Below, piece by piece: positions 1 through 11,500 of a stretch of 64,000 nucleotides of DNA. The notes beneath the pieces are model-generated. The model was not told the DNA's origin. It saw only the letters and a program-made list of their open reading frames with translations, and searched no databases. The DNA comes from Rapana venosa (taxonomy: Eukaryota > Mollusca > Gastropoda > Neogastropoda > Muricidae): assembly GCA_028751875.1 (NCBI GenBank), contig CM054155.1, positions 674,949-738,948 on the forward strand, read 5' to 3'. Within the stretch, counting starts at the first letter, position 1. Every line of letters begins with the position of its first letter. The translations under genes were made by a program, and so were the position numbers.

Positions 1-62
1 AAATTGTCATCTGTTCCCACCGGAACACAATGTCCTACTCTTACGAAAAGCGGAACAGGATT
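1..62 (-). repeat. SINE family S1, fragment
   Basis: This piece matches the body of the S1 SINE seen complete at 13575-13890, read on the minus strand. The shared blocks are the 'cttttcgtaagagtag' and 'ccggtgggaacagatgac' segments, seen here as their reverse complement. It is cut by the window edge and runs directly into LINE sequence. Confidence 0.7.
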
Positions 63-1150
63 TGATCAGCTTAATCAGCCTATTTCTGAGAAAGAAGTTA
101 CTGATACCATACCACTGTTGAAAACAGGCAAGGCATGCGGTGTGGATAGCATATTGGCAGAAATGTTGAAGTCAGCGGACAATCTTGCTATACAGTTTTT
201 AACCATATTGTTTAACGTCTTGTTTGATCACAGTATTTACCCGAATCAATGGGCAAAAGCAACTATTGTACCAAATTTTTAAAAAGGACATTACGGTTTA
301 ACCAATAACTACAGAGGGGTATCCCTACTGAGCTTGATTAGTAAGTGCTACAGTTCAGTACTAAATAAAAGACTTGTGAATTGGACTGAAGAGTATGGTA
401 AGCTAACAGAGTCACAGGCTGGATTCAGACGTGGTTATTCCACAGCTGATCACATTTTTACACTTAAGGCAGTTGTCGAGAAATGCTTATGTAGAAAACG
501 AGGAAAACTTCACACATGTTTTGTGGATCTGAGGAAAGCTTTTGACTCTGTTCAGCGACAGCCTTTGTTTGATATTATGATTAAGAATGGAATTCAGGGG
601 AAATAATTAAATGCTGTTAAATGTTGGCCATGTACGAATCTGTGGTGTCTTGCGTGCGAATCGAAGACAGATTGACGGAATGTTTTGTACTACAAGTGGT
701 AAAAGAATACAACTATCTAGGATTTGTGTTTACAACAAAAATGAGTGTGAATAGAGATGTTAATGCTCTTGCAGTGAAAGGAAGACGCGCATGTATTGAA
801 TGTGTGAAACATATATAAAAAAGTTAAACATTTCTAAGGATTATTTTTTTTCGAATTTTTGATGCATAGGTACTGCCAATTCTTTTGTATGGTTCTGAGA
901 TGTGGGGACTTCATAGACTGAAAAACATTGAAAAGATACACAGCTTTGCCTGCAAACGTTTTCAAAATGTACCACTCAAGGTACCAAACAAATTTGTTTA
1001 TGGAGAAGTAGGACGCTATCCATTATACATAAACAGTGCAGTCAGGTGTACTAGTTACTGGATTAGACTGTTACAAATGGACGTGAACAGACTACCCAAG
1101 CAAGCACATCTAATGATGATTAACATGGATGAGCATGGTAAAACATGTTG
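63..1150 (+). pseudogene. Non-LTR retrotransposon reverse transcriptase, broken (LINE family A, first part)
   Basis: Translation in shifting frames gives typical LINE reverse transcriptase blocks. The finger region carries LKTGKACGVDS, followed by NNYRGVSLLS, SQAGFRRGYST and FVDLRKAFDSV. After an internal deletion near 605 come the palm and thumb blocks YNYLGFVF and LLQMDVNRLPKQ. There are stops and frameshifts (for example near 281, 605 and 817), and the YxDD catalytic block is missing, so it cannot be active. The element is interrupted at about 1151 by a SINE and resumes at about 1386. The exact clade is not assignable by eye. Confidence 0.8.
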
Positions 1151-1385
1151 GGTAACGCTACTTCCTTCCTTCGGATGAGACTATAAACCGAGGCCCCGTG
1201 TGCGAACGCACGCAGAACATCTTGCACACACGTTAAATCCTGTTCCGCTTTTCGTAGGAGTAGGCCATTGTGTGCCGGTGGGAACAGATGACAGAACTTA
1301 CAAAACTGCATACACACGGGGACTGGCTGTGTAAAAAAGCACATAAGTGCTTAATCCATTATCCTCGATATAAAATAAAAGAATA
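1151..1385 (+). repeat. SINE family S1 inserted in LINE A
   Basis: This is a forward S1 copy. It contains the conserved blocks around 'ggaacagatgacaga' and 'acacggggactgg' and the 3' end 'tgcttaatccattatcctcg' followed by an A-rich AATAAA-like tail. Related copies lie at 1, 10196, 13575, 19086, 19341, 32515, 42515, 43215 and 54695. The LINE reading resumes right after it, which fits a nested insertion. I could not define a clean target-site duplication. Confidence 0.75.
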
Positions 1386-1936
1386 AAAAAAGAATACTTA
1401 AGAATACTCTGTTTAATCATGGTTTTGGATATGCATGGCTGCATCAAGGAGTTGGTTGCGAACGACCTTTTATATCGTTATTTAAACAGAGAATGAAAGA
1501 TGTGTATTTACAAGAGTGGAATGGATCTGTCATGGTCAAGACATAATTATATCAAACATATAGACTGTTTACAGCTAACTTTGAATGTGAAAGATATTTT
1601 GACTACTTAGATATAAAATGTTTCAGAGACTGTTTAATAAAACTTCGTCTTGGCTTACTACCAATTGATGGATCATCTTTTAAAAGAACTTTTAAGAAAA
1701 ATATTGACCGCATGTGTAAGCTGTGTGATGTATTGGAAGACGAGGATCATTTTTCTAAGAGCTGCATTCTTTATACTTATTTAAGACACAAGTATTTGGA
1801 CTCTAGTAACCAACCATACGTAAGTTTGCTAAAACATGGTTCATTTTCTTCCATTCGCAATCCCAGCTTTTATCTTTTCAATGCTTTGATAGTACGGCAG
1901 GATTATGTTGAAAATTGGGAGAATGGATATTAAATA
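1386..1936 (+). pseudogene. LINE family A, C-terminal part after SINE insertion
   Basis: Translation continues the LINE A C-terminus: KDVYLQEWNGS, then LIKLRLGLLPIDGSSFKR, then a Cys-rich end MCKLCDVLEDEDHFSKSC followed by LRHKYLD. The CxxC...H...C pattern is a common C-terminal zinc-knuckle-like motif of some LINE ORF2 proteins. At least one stop and one frameshift break it. A similar C-terminal fragment is present at 42640-42870. Confidence 0.75.
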
Positions 1937-2061
1937 ACTGTTTAATGTACACAACTGCTTAAACTAGATAAATTGGTCTCACTTTTGGATAGTCCCATGT
2001 TACATTAGTTATGTTTTGGCAGTTGCCATATATTTCATGTTTTGTTATGGCTTTGTTTTAA

Positions 2062-2150
2062 TAACAATGTATGGAATTTATATAGCGCTGAATCTTGTAA
2101 AGCAACAAATCAAAACTTGGTTTGACCCCATTCTAGGGGCTGGTGGCCTG
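2062..2150 (-). repeat. L2-like LINE 3' end, fragment
   Basis: The block 'ggaatttatatagcgctgaa' is the reverse complement of the 3' terminus shared by the L2-like LINEs in this window (4260-4325, 43400-43500, 49905-49983). Only the terminal ~90 bases remain. Confidence 0.65.
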
Positions 2151-2167
2151 AAGAATAAACTTTGTTC

Positions 2168-2188
2168 ATTGCTCTCTCTCTCTCTCTC

Positions 2189-2236
<48 letters not shown>
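2168..2236. repeat. (CT)n(AT)n microsatellite
   Basis: A short CT run is followed by about 48 bases of alternating A and T. It sits immediately upstream of an L2-like LINE copy. Confidence 0.9.
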
Positions 2237-2238
<2 letters not shown>

Positions 2239-4165
2239 CAAGGCCTATCAAAAAGAAAAAGCGTGTCACCCGTCGCAATCTCAAAGCCATTGACATTCAA
2301 AATTTCTCTTCACTAGCTGCTGAACGTCTATCACAAATGCCTGACCACACTGACCCTTCTAAATACTATAATGATGTTCTCAGCCAACTTCTTGATGAAC
2401 ATGCACCTCCTAAAGACCATCTCCTGCCTGATAGGCCCTGCGCTCCATGGTACACTCATGATATCCTGGTCGCAAAGCGCAAACGCCAACTAGAGCGGCA
2501 GTGGCGAAAAACAAAAACTGAAATAAACAAACAGCTCTTGCGAAAACAAATAAACAAAGTCAAAACCTTAATACATTCTGCAAAGACTAACTATTATTCT
2601 GCTCAAGTTCTCGATGCCACGACCATGAAATCTCTTTTTTTCCTCACCTCAACTCTCCTGGGATCTGCAAAGACAAGCCCTCTTCCTACTGCTTACAGTT
2701 CATATCTAAAGTCCTTGAAAAAATTGTTCTGAAACAACACAACAACCATCTTCATTCCAATAATCTCCTTCCCCCCTTTCAGTCTGCATATCGTGCCAAC
2801 CACAGCACCGAAACCACCCTAGTCCACACGTTAAAAACGCTTCTACAAGCTTCTGACTCCGGAAAAATCTCCCTCCTCACTCTTCTTGACATCTGCAGCC
2901 TTTGACACTATAGACCATTCAATTCTTCTCTCCCGTCTTCAAAAAACGTTTGGTATTACAGGCACAGCCCTCACCTGGTTTAGTTTATACCTCACAGACC
3001 GATTCCAAACAGTTGCAGTAAACAAGATTCAATCATCACCTGTCAAACTGGAATGTGGAGTCCCACAGGGATCAGTTCTTGGCCCTGTTCTTTTCACTCT
3101 CTACACTGCTCCACTTTCACATATGATAAATCGTCATCAGATCAGCCATAATTTTTATGCAGATGACTCTCAGATTCTTAGCAGTGATACTCCTGAAAAT
3201 CTGCCTTCTCTCTTGATTGATATATCCTACTGCCTTCAAGATATCCAAAATTGGATGATACAGAACAAGTTACAGCTCAACACAGATAAAACCGAAGCCA
3301 TGCTTGTAGGTACGAAACACAAATTATCTTCCATCACAACTGCTTCAATAGAATTCTCTAGCCACTGTTGTGAAATATCTAGGGGTCTTTATCGACAACA
3401 CGCTCTCCATGCAAAAATTCATCGCCCAGACCTGCCAGTCGTGCTACTATCAATTACGGCGTATTAGTGCAGTTCGAAAATACCTGTCCACTGATGCAAC
3501 ATCCAAACTAATCTCGTCTCTTATTCTCTCACGGCTGGATTATTGCAATTCTCTTATGGCTGGTCTGCCAGCATCATCTATCCACTCTCTTCAACGTATA
3601 CAAAACTCTGCCGCCCGACTGGTCCTCAGAAAGAAAAAATCTGAGCACGTTACTCCTCTCTTGCGATCTCTCCACTGGCTGCCTGTGTCACAGAGAGTAA
3701 ACTATAAGATCAGTACCCTTTGTTACAAAAGCCTCCACAAAACAGCACCTTCCTACCTCTGTGAATGTCTTCACCTGTACACTCCTTCTCGATCCCTCCG
3801 CTCTGCTGCAGATACCTTGTGCTTAAGAATACCTAGATTCAACCAATCCACAGTCGGCCGTCGCTCTTTCTCTTTTTCTGGTCCAGTGATCTGGAATGAC
3901 CTCCCTCTCTCCCTCCGCCAAAAGCCTACTTTTGACACTTTTAAATCCAGCCTCAAAACATTTATTTCAAATCTAAGACTTTCCCCTCTTGTTTCATCTA
4001 ATTTCTGTCCTTACCCTCAACACCCGATACCCCCACCACCCTGCCAAAGTACACAACCTCTGTGTGTGTGTGCGCGCGCGCGTGCGCGCGCGCGCGCGCG
4101 CGTGTGTGTGTGTGTTTGCGTGTGTGTGTGTGTGTGTGCGTGCGTGTGTGTGTGTGTGTGCGTGC

Positions 4166-4197
<32 letters not shown>

Positions 4198-4321
4198 TTA
4201 CATTTCAATTTGTAAAAACTATTAATTGTAACTTGTTGCATGTGTGAGAGTAGGATGAATGCAAGCGCTTTGATTTGTTTTTGCAAGGCATAGCGCTATA
4301 CAAATTCCATTTATTATTATA

Positions 4322-4325
<4 letters not shown>
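2237..4325 (+). pseudogene. L2-like non-LTR retrotransposon, broken copy B1
   Basis: The ORF2-like translation begins in the connector after the endonuclease (VTRRNLKAIDIQNFSS, APWYTHDIL, TEINKQLLRKQINK). A gap of part of the finger region near 2700 follows. Then come QSAYRANHST, AAFDTIDHSILLSRL, GVPQGSVLGP (about 3057-3086) and the catalytic FYADDSQI (about 3149-3172). The C-terminal domain has KYLSTDATSKL, LLRSLHWLPVSQR and IWNDLPLSLRQKPT. The last 60 bases carry the shared 3' terminus ending in a short ATT repeat. Frameshifts near 2890 and 3365 and the internal deletion make it dead. Family members of this kind belong to the L2/CR1 side of the Jockey superfamily. Confidence 0.88.
4061..4199. 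repeat. (GT)n/(GC)n microsatellite inside L2-like 3' UTR
   Basis: Alternating purine-pyrimidine GT and GC runs follow the end of the L2-like coding region and precede its 3' terminus. The same arrangement occurs at 49750-49845 in copy B2, so this simple repeat is part of the element's 3' UTR. Confidence 0.85.
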
Positions 4326-4365
<40 letters not shown>

Positions 4366-4391
4366 ATATATATATATATATATATATCTCT

Positions 4392-4459
<68 letters not shown>
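4321..4459. repeat. (CT)n/(TA)n microsatellites
   Basis: Blocks of CT and TA dinucleotides lie between the 3' end of an L2-like LINE on the + strand and the 3' end of LINE family C on the minus strand. Confidence 0.9.
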
Positions 4460-4460
<1 letters not shown>

Positions 4461-6540
4461 CAGTTGGCATCCTTCAGTCTCGAAAGACTCTGGAGTTGCG
4501 AATTAGGTGTTTAACTTTGGTACAGTGTCGGTTCTGGCTGGCCAGTCCGACACGGGAATGACAGACAGTGCCTATGGCAGAGGGCACAGATGAAGTCTGA
4601 CAATGCTGGTCTGTCTGTCTGCCTGGGCTGCAGCTTTTCTTCTCGCTCTCTTTGCCTCGTGCTGCTGAGCAAGTGTCTCTTCGAACTTGGAGAGACCTTT
4701 CTGCACAGTCTGTGTCCGGGCTGACCGTATGAGGCCTGTTGCTTCCCAGATGTTCTGGTCAATGTTCAGGGCTTTTCAGTCCCTCTTGCACACCTCTTTG
4801 AATCGCAGCTGTGGTCTGCCTGTGGGATGTTTTCCCTGCACAAGTTCTCCATAGAAGAGGTCTTTAGGGGTCCGTCCGTCGTCGTCCATGAGCACGACAT
4901 GGCCCAGCCAGCACAGACCTCTCTGTTTCAGCAGCGTGTACATGCCGGTGCATCCAGCTCTTTCCAGGACAGTGTTGTTTGAGACCTTGTCCTGCCAGGT
5001 GATGTTCAGGATGCGTTGGAGGCAACAGCATTGAGCTTTCCTTCCTGCCAGGCACACAAAGTCCAGGACTCGCTGCCATACAGGAGGGTGCTCACGACGC
5101 AGGCTCTGTAGATCTGGATCTTTGTGTGCTCAGTCAGCTTGCTGCTGTTCCATGCTTTCTTTGTCAGTCTGGTCATGGTGGTAGCTGCTTTGCCGATGCG
5201 CTTGTTGAGCTTTGCGTCACGTGAGAGGGTGTCTGAGATAGTTGAGCCCAGGTACACAAAGTCATGGACGAGATGCATTTCATGGTCATTGATGCTGATG
5301 GCTGGGGGAGAGTCAACATCCTGTGCCATGACTTGCGTTTTCTTCAAGCTAATGGTAAGCCCGAAGTCTTGGCTGGCATCGCTGAAGCGAGTCATGAGCT
5401 GCGGTAGGACCTCGGCTGAGTGGGCGGTTACTGCTGCCTCGTCTGCAAAGAGGAAGTCACGCAGGCACCTCAGCTGGACTTTGGTCTTGGCTGTTAGTCT
5501 GGAGAGGTTGAAGAGATTTCCGTCTGACCTGGTTCGGAGGTAGATACCTTCAGCTGCAGGACCAAATGCGTGTTTCAGCATCACAGCAAAGAAGATTCCA
5601 AACAGGGTGGGAGCCAGGACGCAACCCTGTTTCACTCCACTCCGTAAGTTGAAGGCAGTTGATGTTGAACCGTCAAAGACGACAGTGCCTTTCATGTCTT
5701 TTGGAAGGATCTGATGATGCTGAGAAGTTTGGGCGGACATGCGATCTTGGGAAGGATCTTGAAGAGGAAACAAAGAGTGGCTGCCTTTTCTCCCTACATT
5801 TCTCCTGAAGTTGTTTGAGGGAGAAGATCATGTCTCTAATGGATCTGTTGGCACGGAAACCGCACTGCGATTCAGGGAAGACTTGCTCTGCAAGTACCCG
5901 GAGCCTCTTCAGTACTACTCGTGCAAAGACTTTCCCACTGATGCTGAGGAGGGATATGCCGCGATAATTATTGCAATCGCTTCTGTCACCTTTGTTTTTG
6001 TATAGTGTGGTGACGTTAACATCCCTCATGTCTTGTGGTACTTTGCCTTCACTCCAACACAGGCAGAGGATTTCATGCAACTCGGTGATGAGTGTCTCTG
6101 TGCAGCACTTCAGTACTTCGGCGGGAATGCCGTCTTTCCCAGGTGCCTTGCCAGAGGCAAGACAGTCCAGGGTTTTGCTGAGTTCATCTATGGCTGGTTC
6201 TCTGTCAAGCTCTTCCAGTTCTGGTAGGCACTCTGGCATTCAGGGCATCTTTTGTGACTTCATGTTCCTTTGCATACAGCTCAGTGTAGTGGTCTACCCA
6301 GTGCTCCATCTATTATCGTCTGTCTTGAATCACCTCCCCAGAAGCTGATTTCAAAGGGGCAGTGTTTCTGTTGTGTTGGGCCCAATACCTGCTTGATGCC
6401 ATCATACATGGCCTTGATGTTGCCTGTGTCAGCTGCGATCTGAATCTGGGAGTAGAGCTGAAGCCAAAATTCATTGGCACATTGGATGTATGCATATATA
6501 TTATCAGCCCATTGCTCTTTTGCACGTAGGGCTCAAGGTC
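4460..6540 (-). pseudogene. Non-LTR retrotransposon reverse transcriptase (LINE family C), broken
   Basis: Read on the minus strand from 6540 down, this gives a nearly complete RT-to-C-terminus: SGKAPGKDGIPAEVLKC, NNYRGISLLS, ESQCGFRANRS, GVKQGCVLAPTLFGIFF, FLFADEAAVTAH, VYLGSTIS, KIQIYRACVVSTLLYGSESW, ILNITWQDKVSN and LCWLGHVVLMDD. It ends in a CxxC zinc-finger-like LCHRHC stretch. The catalytic YADD-like block reads FADE here, with the second Asp replaced. A frameshift lies near 5700-5770 and another near 5030. The 5' endonuclease part is absent. A second copy of the 3' half lies on the + strand at 17815-18610. RTE-like affinity is suspected but not tested. Confidence 0.85.
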
Positions 6541-6653
6541 AGCATCAAGGGTTTTGTGGACTGTGGAAATCCCTAAGGAACATAGATTATACAGACTTAA
6601 GTTGGTCAAGAGGAAAGGAAAGTGTTGCTGCTGCTTAGGTTAACATTGTAATG

Positions 6654-6668
6654 CCGTGTGTGTGTGTG

Positions 6669-6701
<33 letters not shown>

Positions 6702-6744
6702 GTGTGTGTGTGTGTGTGGTGTGTGTGTGTGTGTGTGTGTGTGT
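6654..6744. repeat. (TG)n microsatellite abutting the exon 1 acceptor
   Basis: About 90 bases of TG repeat with a few T insertions run up to 'gtcag', the 3' splice site of DNAH2 exon 1. The usual polypyrimidine tract is replaced by alternating T and G. Confidence 0.9.
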
Positions 6745-6747
6745 CAG

Positions 6748-6898
6748 AATCATTGCCATGCTGACATCAAGGAGCAGGCCTTGTTTCGAGAACGAATCCG
6801 ATTCCTGGAGAAGAAGATGTACCCTGGCATGACCAAGTTCCACTGGGCCTCCACCATGCCAGACTTCTTTATCACCGACTGCAGGATGACTGCCAGCA

Positions 6899-6900
<2 letters not shown>
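6748..6900 (+). CDS. DNAH2: DNAH2 exon 1 of window (dynein stem, DHC_N1)
   Basis: This exon encodes part of the N-terminal stem of the axonemal inner-arm dynein heavy chain DNAH2, which dimerises with DNAH10 in the two-headed I1 dynein. The acceptor is 'gtcag' and the donor is AAG|gtgtgt. The translation KEQALFRERIRFLEKK followed by FHWAS and FFITDCRMTASK matches vertebrate DNAH2 (EQALFKERIRLLDKK, FFITECRIHASK). The first bases read RIIAMLT in another frame, as in vertebrate DNAH2 (RIIAML). One base therefore appears to be missing near 6770, by sequencing error or mutation. The exon ends on a codon boundary, and exon 2 continues the same reading. Earlier DNAH2 exons are not in this window. 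Confidence 0.93.
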
Positions 6901-6971
<71 letters not shown>

Positions 6972-6990
6972 TTTGTGTGTGTATTTATGT
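6901..6990. repeat. (GT)n microsatellite forming the exon 1 donor
   Basis: A pure GT run starts at the first intronic base, so the splice donor of exon 1 is the first unit of the microsatellite. Confidence 0.9.
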
Positions 6991-7007
6991 GCTTGCATTT
7001 ACATAAG

Positions 7008-7535
7008 TACAATTCGCAAGTATCTGTCCACTGACGCAACATCCAAGCTTGGTTACATCTCTATTATTCTCTCAAGTTTAGACATCTGTAATTCTCTCTT
7101 GCCTGGTCTACCAGCATCGTCCATCCACTCCCTTCAACGCATACAAAACTGCAGCTCGATTAGTCCGAAAAAAAGAAACACATCTAAGCATATCACTCCT
7201 CTCTTGCGATCTCTTCACTGGCTGCCTGTCTCACAAAGAGTGACATATAAGATTAGTACCCTCTGCTTCAAATATCTCTACAACTCTGCTCCCTCTGATC
7301 TCTGCAAGTGTCTTTACCTGCACACCACACTCCATCCTGTTCCCTTCCTTCACACGGGGAACATCTGTGCTCTCAAACATCCGCATTCAAGCAAACCACT
7401 GTCAGCCGTCTCTCTGTCTCGTTTGTGGTCAATTAACTTGGAACGATCTTCCTCTATCCCTTCGCCAAAAAACTACACTTGATACTTTCAAACCCAGCCT
7501 TAAAACACACTTATTTCCTATCTGAGATCTACCCC
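7008..7535 (+). pseudogene. L2-like LINE, 3' fragment B3
   Basis: The translation RKYLSTDATSKLG, GLPASSIHSLQRIQN, HITPLLRSLHWLPVSQRV and the divergent end match the C-terminal domain of copies B1 and B2. It is truncated at the 5' side, carries frameshifts near 7150 and 7430, and lacks the 3' terminus. Confidence 0.82.
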
Positions 7536-7870
7536 CAGAGCAAGTCTTGATACATTTTCAGTAGAATTGGTGGAGAAGACACACTTCAGCCGAGACAAGG
7601 CTTTGAGAACTGACAGTGTGGGTTTCCAGGTTTTCTGTTTGCTCATAGACTGTCCTGAGTCAGTTGGGTTTGTGCGATCTCCCATATCAGCGCTGTAACA
7701 GCGACAGAAACTGTTAGGAGTTTCCATTCCTCACTCCAGTAGGCTGATGAAAGGATTAAGCGAGGGGTTCTAGTTGGTATAAAGTATGTATATAAATCTA
7801 TATAATATTTTTTAAAATTCTGACCTCTAGCACTAAGTTCATGTCGGTCTATCTACTACGTTGTTGTGCT
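7536..7870. other. Intronic stretch with no recognised feature
   Basis: I see no coding similarity, RNA gene or clear repeat here. It lies between an L2-like fragment and a 114-bp tandem repeat in the intron after exon 1. Confidence 0.5.
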
Positions 7871-8212
7871 GCAGATAGAGTCCCTCCTGTTTTAAGCAGT
7901 GGCTATCTTTTATAAAGTTCTTTCTGAGAGTGGAGATGGGTAGGGGAATGGCCTGATGATAGAGCAACACACACATTCATTGCTGCAGATAGAGTCCCTC
8001 CTATTTTAAGCAGTGGCTATCTTTTATAAAGTTCTTTCTGAGAGTAGAGATGGGTAGGGGAATGGCCTGATGATAGAGCAACACACACATTCATTGCTGC
8101 AGATAGAGTCCCTCCTATTTTAAGCAGTGGCTATCTTTTATAAAGTTCTTTCTGAGAGTGGAGATGGGTAGGGGAATGGCCTGATGATAGAGCAACACAC
8201 ACATTCATGATC
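7871..8212. repeat. 114-bp tandem repeat, 3 copies
   Basis: The unit beginning 'gcagatagagtccctcct' starts at 7871, 7985 and 8099, an exact 114-base period. The copies differ at only a few positions, so the duplication is recent or homogenised. Confidence 0.95.
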
Positions 8213-8579
8213 TGACAGCTAGTAGTGGTGCGCGGGATGGAGTGTCAGCTGAACTGTCCTGTCCAGCAGATGTTTCCCTGGAGTTCATGTTACCTCGGAC
8301 TCCATTCCCTTCCTGCAAGTCCTTTAGGTCAGACCATATTCCCATCTGCAAACACACGCAGAACATCTTACACACACACACACACACCTTTAAATCCGTC
8401 CTCGTTGGGTAGAGAGGAATAGGCAGGCTGTGGCTGGCACCCATGACAGAAGCACATTCGGCATGCACCCTGTCCCAGGAGAGCGATGGGCTCCGCCAGG
8501 TGCACTCTCCGAAGACACACTGGCTGAGAACTCCAGTGTGGCAGCCCCCAACCTCCTCCATTCAAGGTGCCGCTGTAGA
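8213..8579. other. Intronic stretch, mostly unrecognised
   Basis: No gene is seen. A short block at about 8358-8400 resembles part of the S1 SINE ('cgcagaacatcttacacaca' with a CA expansion), but the match is too short to call firmly. Confidence 0.4.
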
Positions 8580-11500
8580 CCTCTCCTGTGCTGAGGCTGT
8601 CGTCTGCTGTAGTACTGTACTGGGGTGAGGCTGTCGTCTGCTGTAGACCTCTCCTGTGCTGAGGCTGTCGTCTGCTGTAGATCTGTACTGAGGTGAGGCT
8701 GTCGTCAGCTGTAGTACTCTGCTGTGCTGAGGCTGTCGTCTGCTGTAGTACTGTACTGTGCTGAGGCTGTCGTCTGCTGTAGTACTGTACTGTGCTGAGG
8801 CTGTCGTCTGCTGTAGTACTGTACTGAGGTAAGGCTGTCATCTGCTGTAGTACTGTGCTGAGGCTGTCGTCTGCGGTAGTACTCTCCTGTGCTGAGGCTG
8901 TCATCTGCTGTAGTACTGTGCTGTGCTGAGGCTGTCATCTGCTGTAGTACTGTGCTGTGCTGAGGCTGTCATCTGCTGTAGTACTGTGCTGTGCTGAGGC
9001 TGTCGTCTGCTGTAGTGCTGTGCTGTGCTGAGGCTGTCATCTGCTGTAGTACTGTGCTGTGTTGAGGCTGTCATCTGATGTAGTACTGTGCTGTGTTGAG
9101 GCTGTCATCTGCTGTAGTGCTGTGCTGTGTTGAGGCTGTCATCTGATGTAGTACTGTGCTGTGTTGAGGCTGTCATCTGCTTTAGTACTGTGCTGTGCTG
9201 AGGCTGTCATCTGCTGTAGTACTGTGCTGAGGATGTCATCTGCTGTAGTACTGTGCTGTGCTGAGGCTGTCATCTGCTGTAGTACTGTGCTGAGGCTGTC
9301 ATCTGCTGTAGTGCTGTGCTAAGGCTGTCATCTGCTGTAGATCTGTACTGTGCTGAGGCTGTCATCTGCTGTAGATCTGTACTGTGCTGAGGCTGTCATC
9401 TGCTGTAGATCTGTACTGTGCTGAGGCTGTCATCTGCTGTAGTACTGTGCTGTGCTGGAGCTGTCATCTGATGTAGTACTGTGCTGTGCTGAGGCTGTCA
9501 TCTGCTGTAGTACTGTGCTGTGCAGAGGCTGTCATCTGCTGTAGTACTGTGCTGAGGCTGTCATCTGCTGTAGTACTGTGCTGAGGCTGTCATCTGCTGT
9601 TGTATTCTGCTGTGCTGAGGCTGTCATCTGCTGTAGTATTCTGCTGTGCTGAGGCTGTCATCTACTGTTGTGTTGTACTGTGTTGCGGCTGTCATCTGCT
9701 GTAGTACTGTGCTGAGGCTGTCATCTGCTGTAGATCTGTACTGTGCTGAGGCTGTCTGCTCTAGATCTGTACTGTGCTGAGGCTGTCATCTGCTGTAGTA
9801 CTGTACTGTGCTGAGGAAGTCATCTGATGTAGTACTGTGCTGTACTGAGGATGTCATCTGCTGTAGTACTGTGCTGTACTGAGGCTGTCATCTGCTGTAG
9901 TGCTGTGCTGAGGCTGTCATCTGCTGTAGTACTGTGCTGTGCTGAGGCTGTCATCTGCTGTAGGACTGTGCTGTGCTGAGGCTGTCATCTGCTGTAGTAC
10001 TGTGCTGAGGCTGTCATCTGCTGTAGTACTGTGCTGTGCTGAGGCTGTCATCTTCTGTAGTACTGTGCTGTGCTAAGGCTGTCATCTGCTGTAGCGCTGT
10101 ACTGTGCTGAGGCTGTCATCTGCTGTAGATCTGTACTGTGCTGAGGCTGTCATCTGCTGTAGTACTGTGCTGTGCTGAGGCTGTCATCTGCTGTATGTAT
10201 CGAGGATAATGGAATAAGAACTCATGTGCTTTTTTACATCCAGTCCCCGTGTGTATGCGGTTTAAAAAAAAATTGTCATCTGTTCCCACCGACACACAAT
10301 GGCGTTTTCTTCCGAAAAGCGGAACAGGATTCAATTCGTGCGCAAGATGTTTTTTGCATGCGTTCGAAGACGGGGCCTCGGTTTATAGTCTCATCCGAAG
10401 GTATTGTGCTGAGACAGTACTCAGAAGTACTGTGCTGTGCTGAGGCTGTCATCTGCTGTAGTACTGTGCTGAGGCTGTCATCTGCTGTAGTACTGTGCTG
10501 TGCTGAGGCTGTCATCTGCTGTAGTACTGTGCTGTGCTGAGGCTGTCATCTGCTGTAGTACTGTGCTGTGCTGAGGCTGTCATCTGCTGTAGTACTGTGC
10601 TGAGGCTGTCATCTGCTGTAGTACTGTGCTGTGCTGAGGCTGTCATCTGCTGTAGTGCTGTGCTATGCTGAGGCTGTCATCTGCTGTAGTACTGTGCTAT
10701 GCTGAGGCTGTCATCTGCTGTAGTACTGTGCTATGCTGAGGCTGTCATCTGCTGTAGTGTAGTACTGCTATGCCGAGGCTGTCATCTGTTGTAGTGTAGT
10801 ACTGTGCTGTGCTGAGGCTGTCATCTGCTTAGTACTGTGCTGTGCTGAGGCTGTCATCTGCTGTAGTGTAGTACTGTGCTGTGCTGAGGCTGTCATCTGC
10901 TTAGTACTGTGCTGTGCTGAGGCTGTCATCTGCTGTAGTGTAGTACTGTGCTGTGCTGAGGCTGTCATCTGCTTAGTACTGTGCTGTGCTGAGGCTGTCA
11001 TCTGCTGTAGTGTTGTTCTGAGGCTGTCATCTGCTGTAGTACTGTGCTGTATTGCTGTAGTACTGAGCTGTGCTGAGGCTGTAGTGCTGTCCTGTGGCTA
11101 TCATCTACTGTAGTACTGTGCTGTGTTGAGGCTGTCATCTGCTGTAGCACTGTGCTGTGTTGAGGCTGTCATCTGCTGTAGTGCTGTGCTGTGCTGAGGC
11201 TGTCATCTGCTGCAGAGCTGTGCTGAGGCTGTCATCTACTGTAGTACTGTGCTGTGTTGAGGCTGTCATCTGCTGTAGCACTGTGCTGTGTTGAGGCTGT
11301 CATCTGCTGTAGAGCTGTGCTGTGCTGAGGCTGTCATCTGCTGTAGTGCTATGCTGTGCTGAGGCTGTCATCTGCTGTAGAGCCGTGCTGTGCTGAGGCT
11401 GTCATCTGCTGTAGATATGTGCTGTGCTGAGGCTGTCATCTGCTGTAGATATGTGCTGTGCTGAGGCTGTCATCTGCTGTAGTGCTATGCTGTGCTGAGG

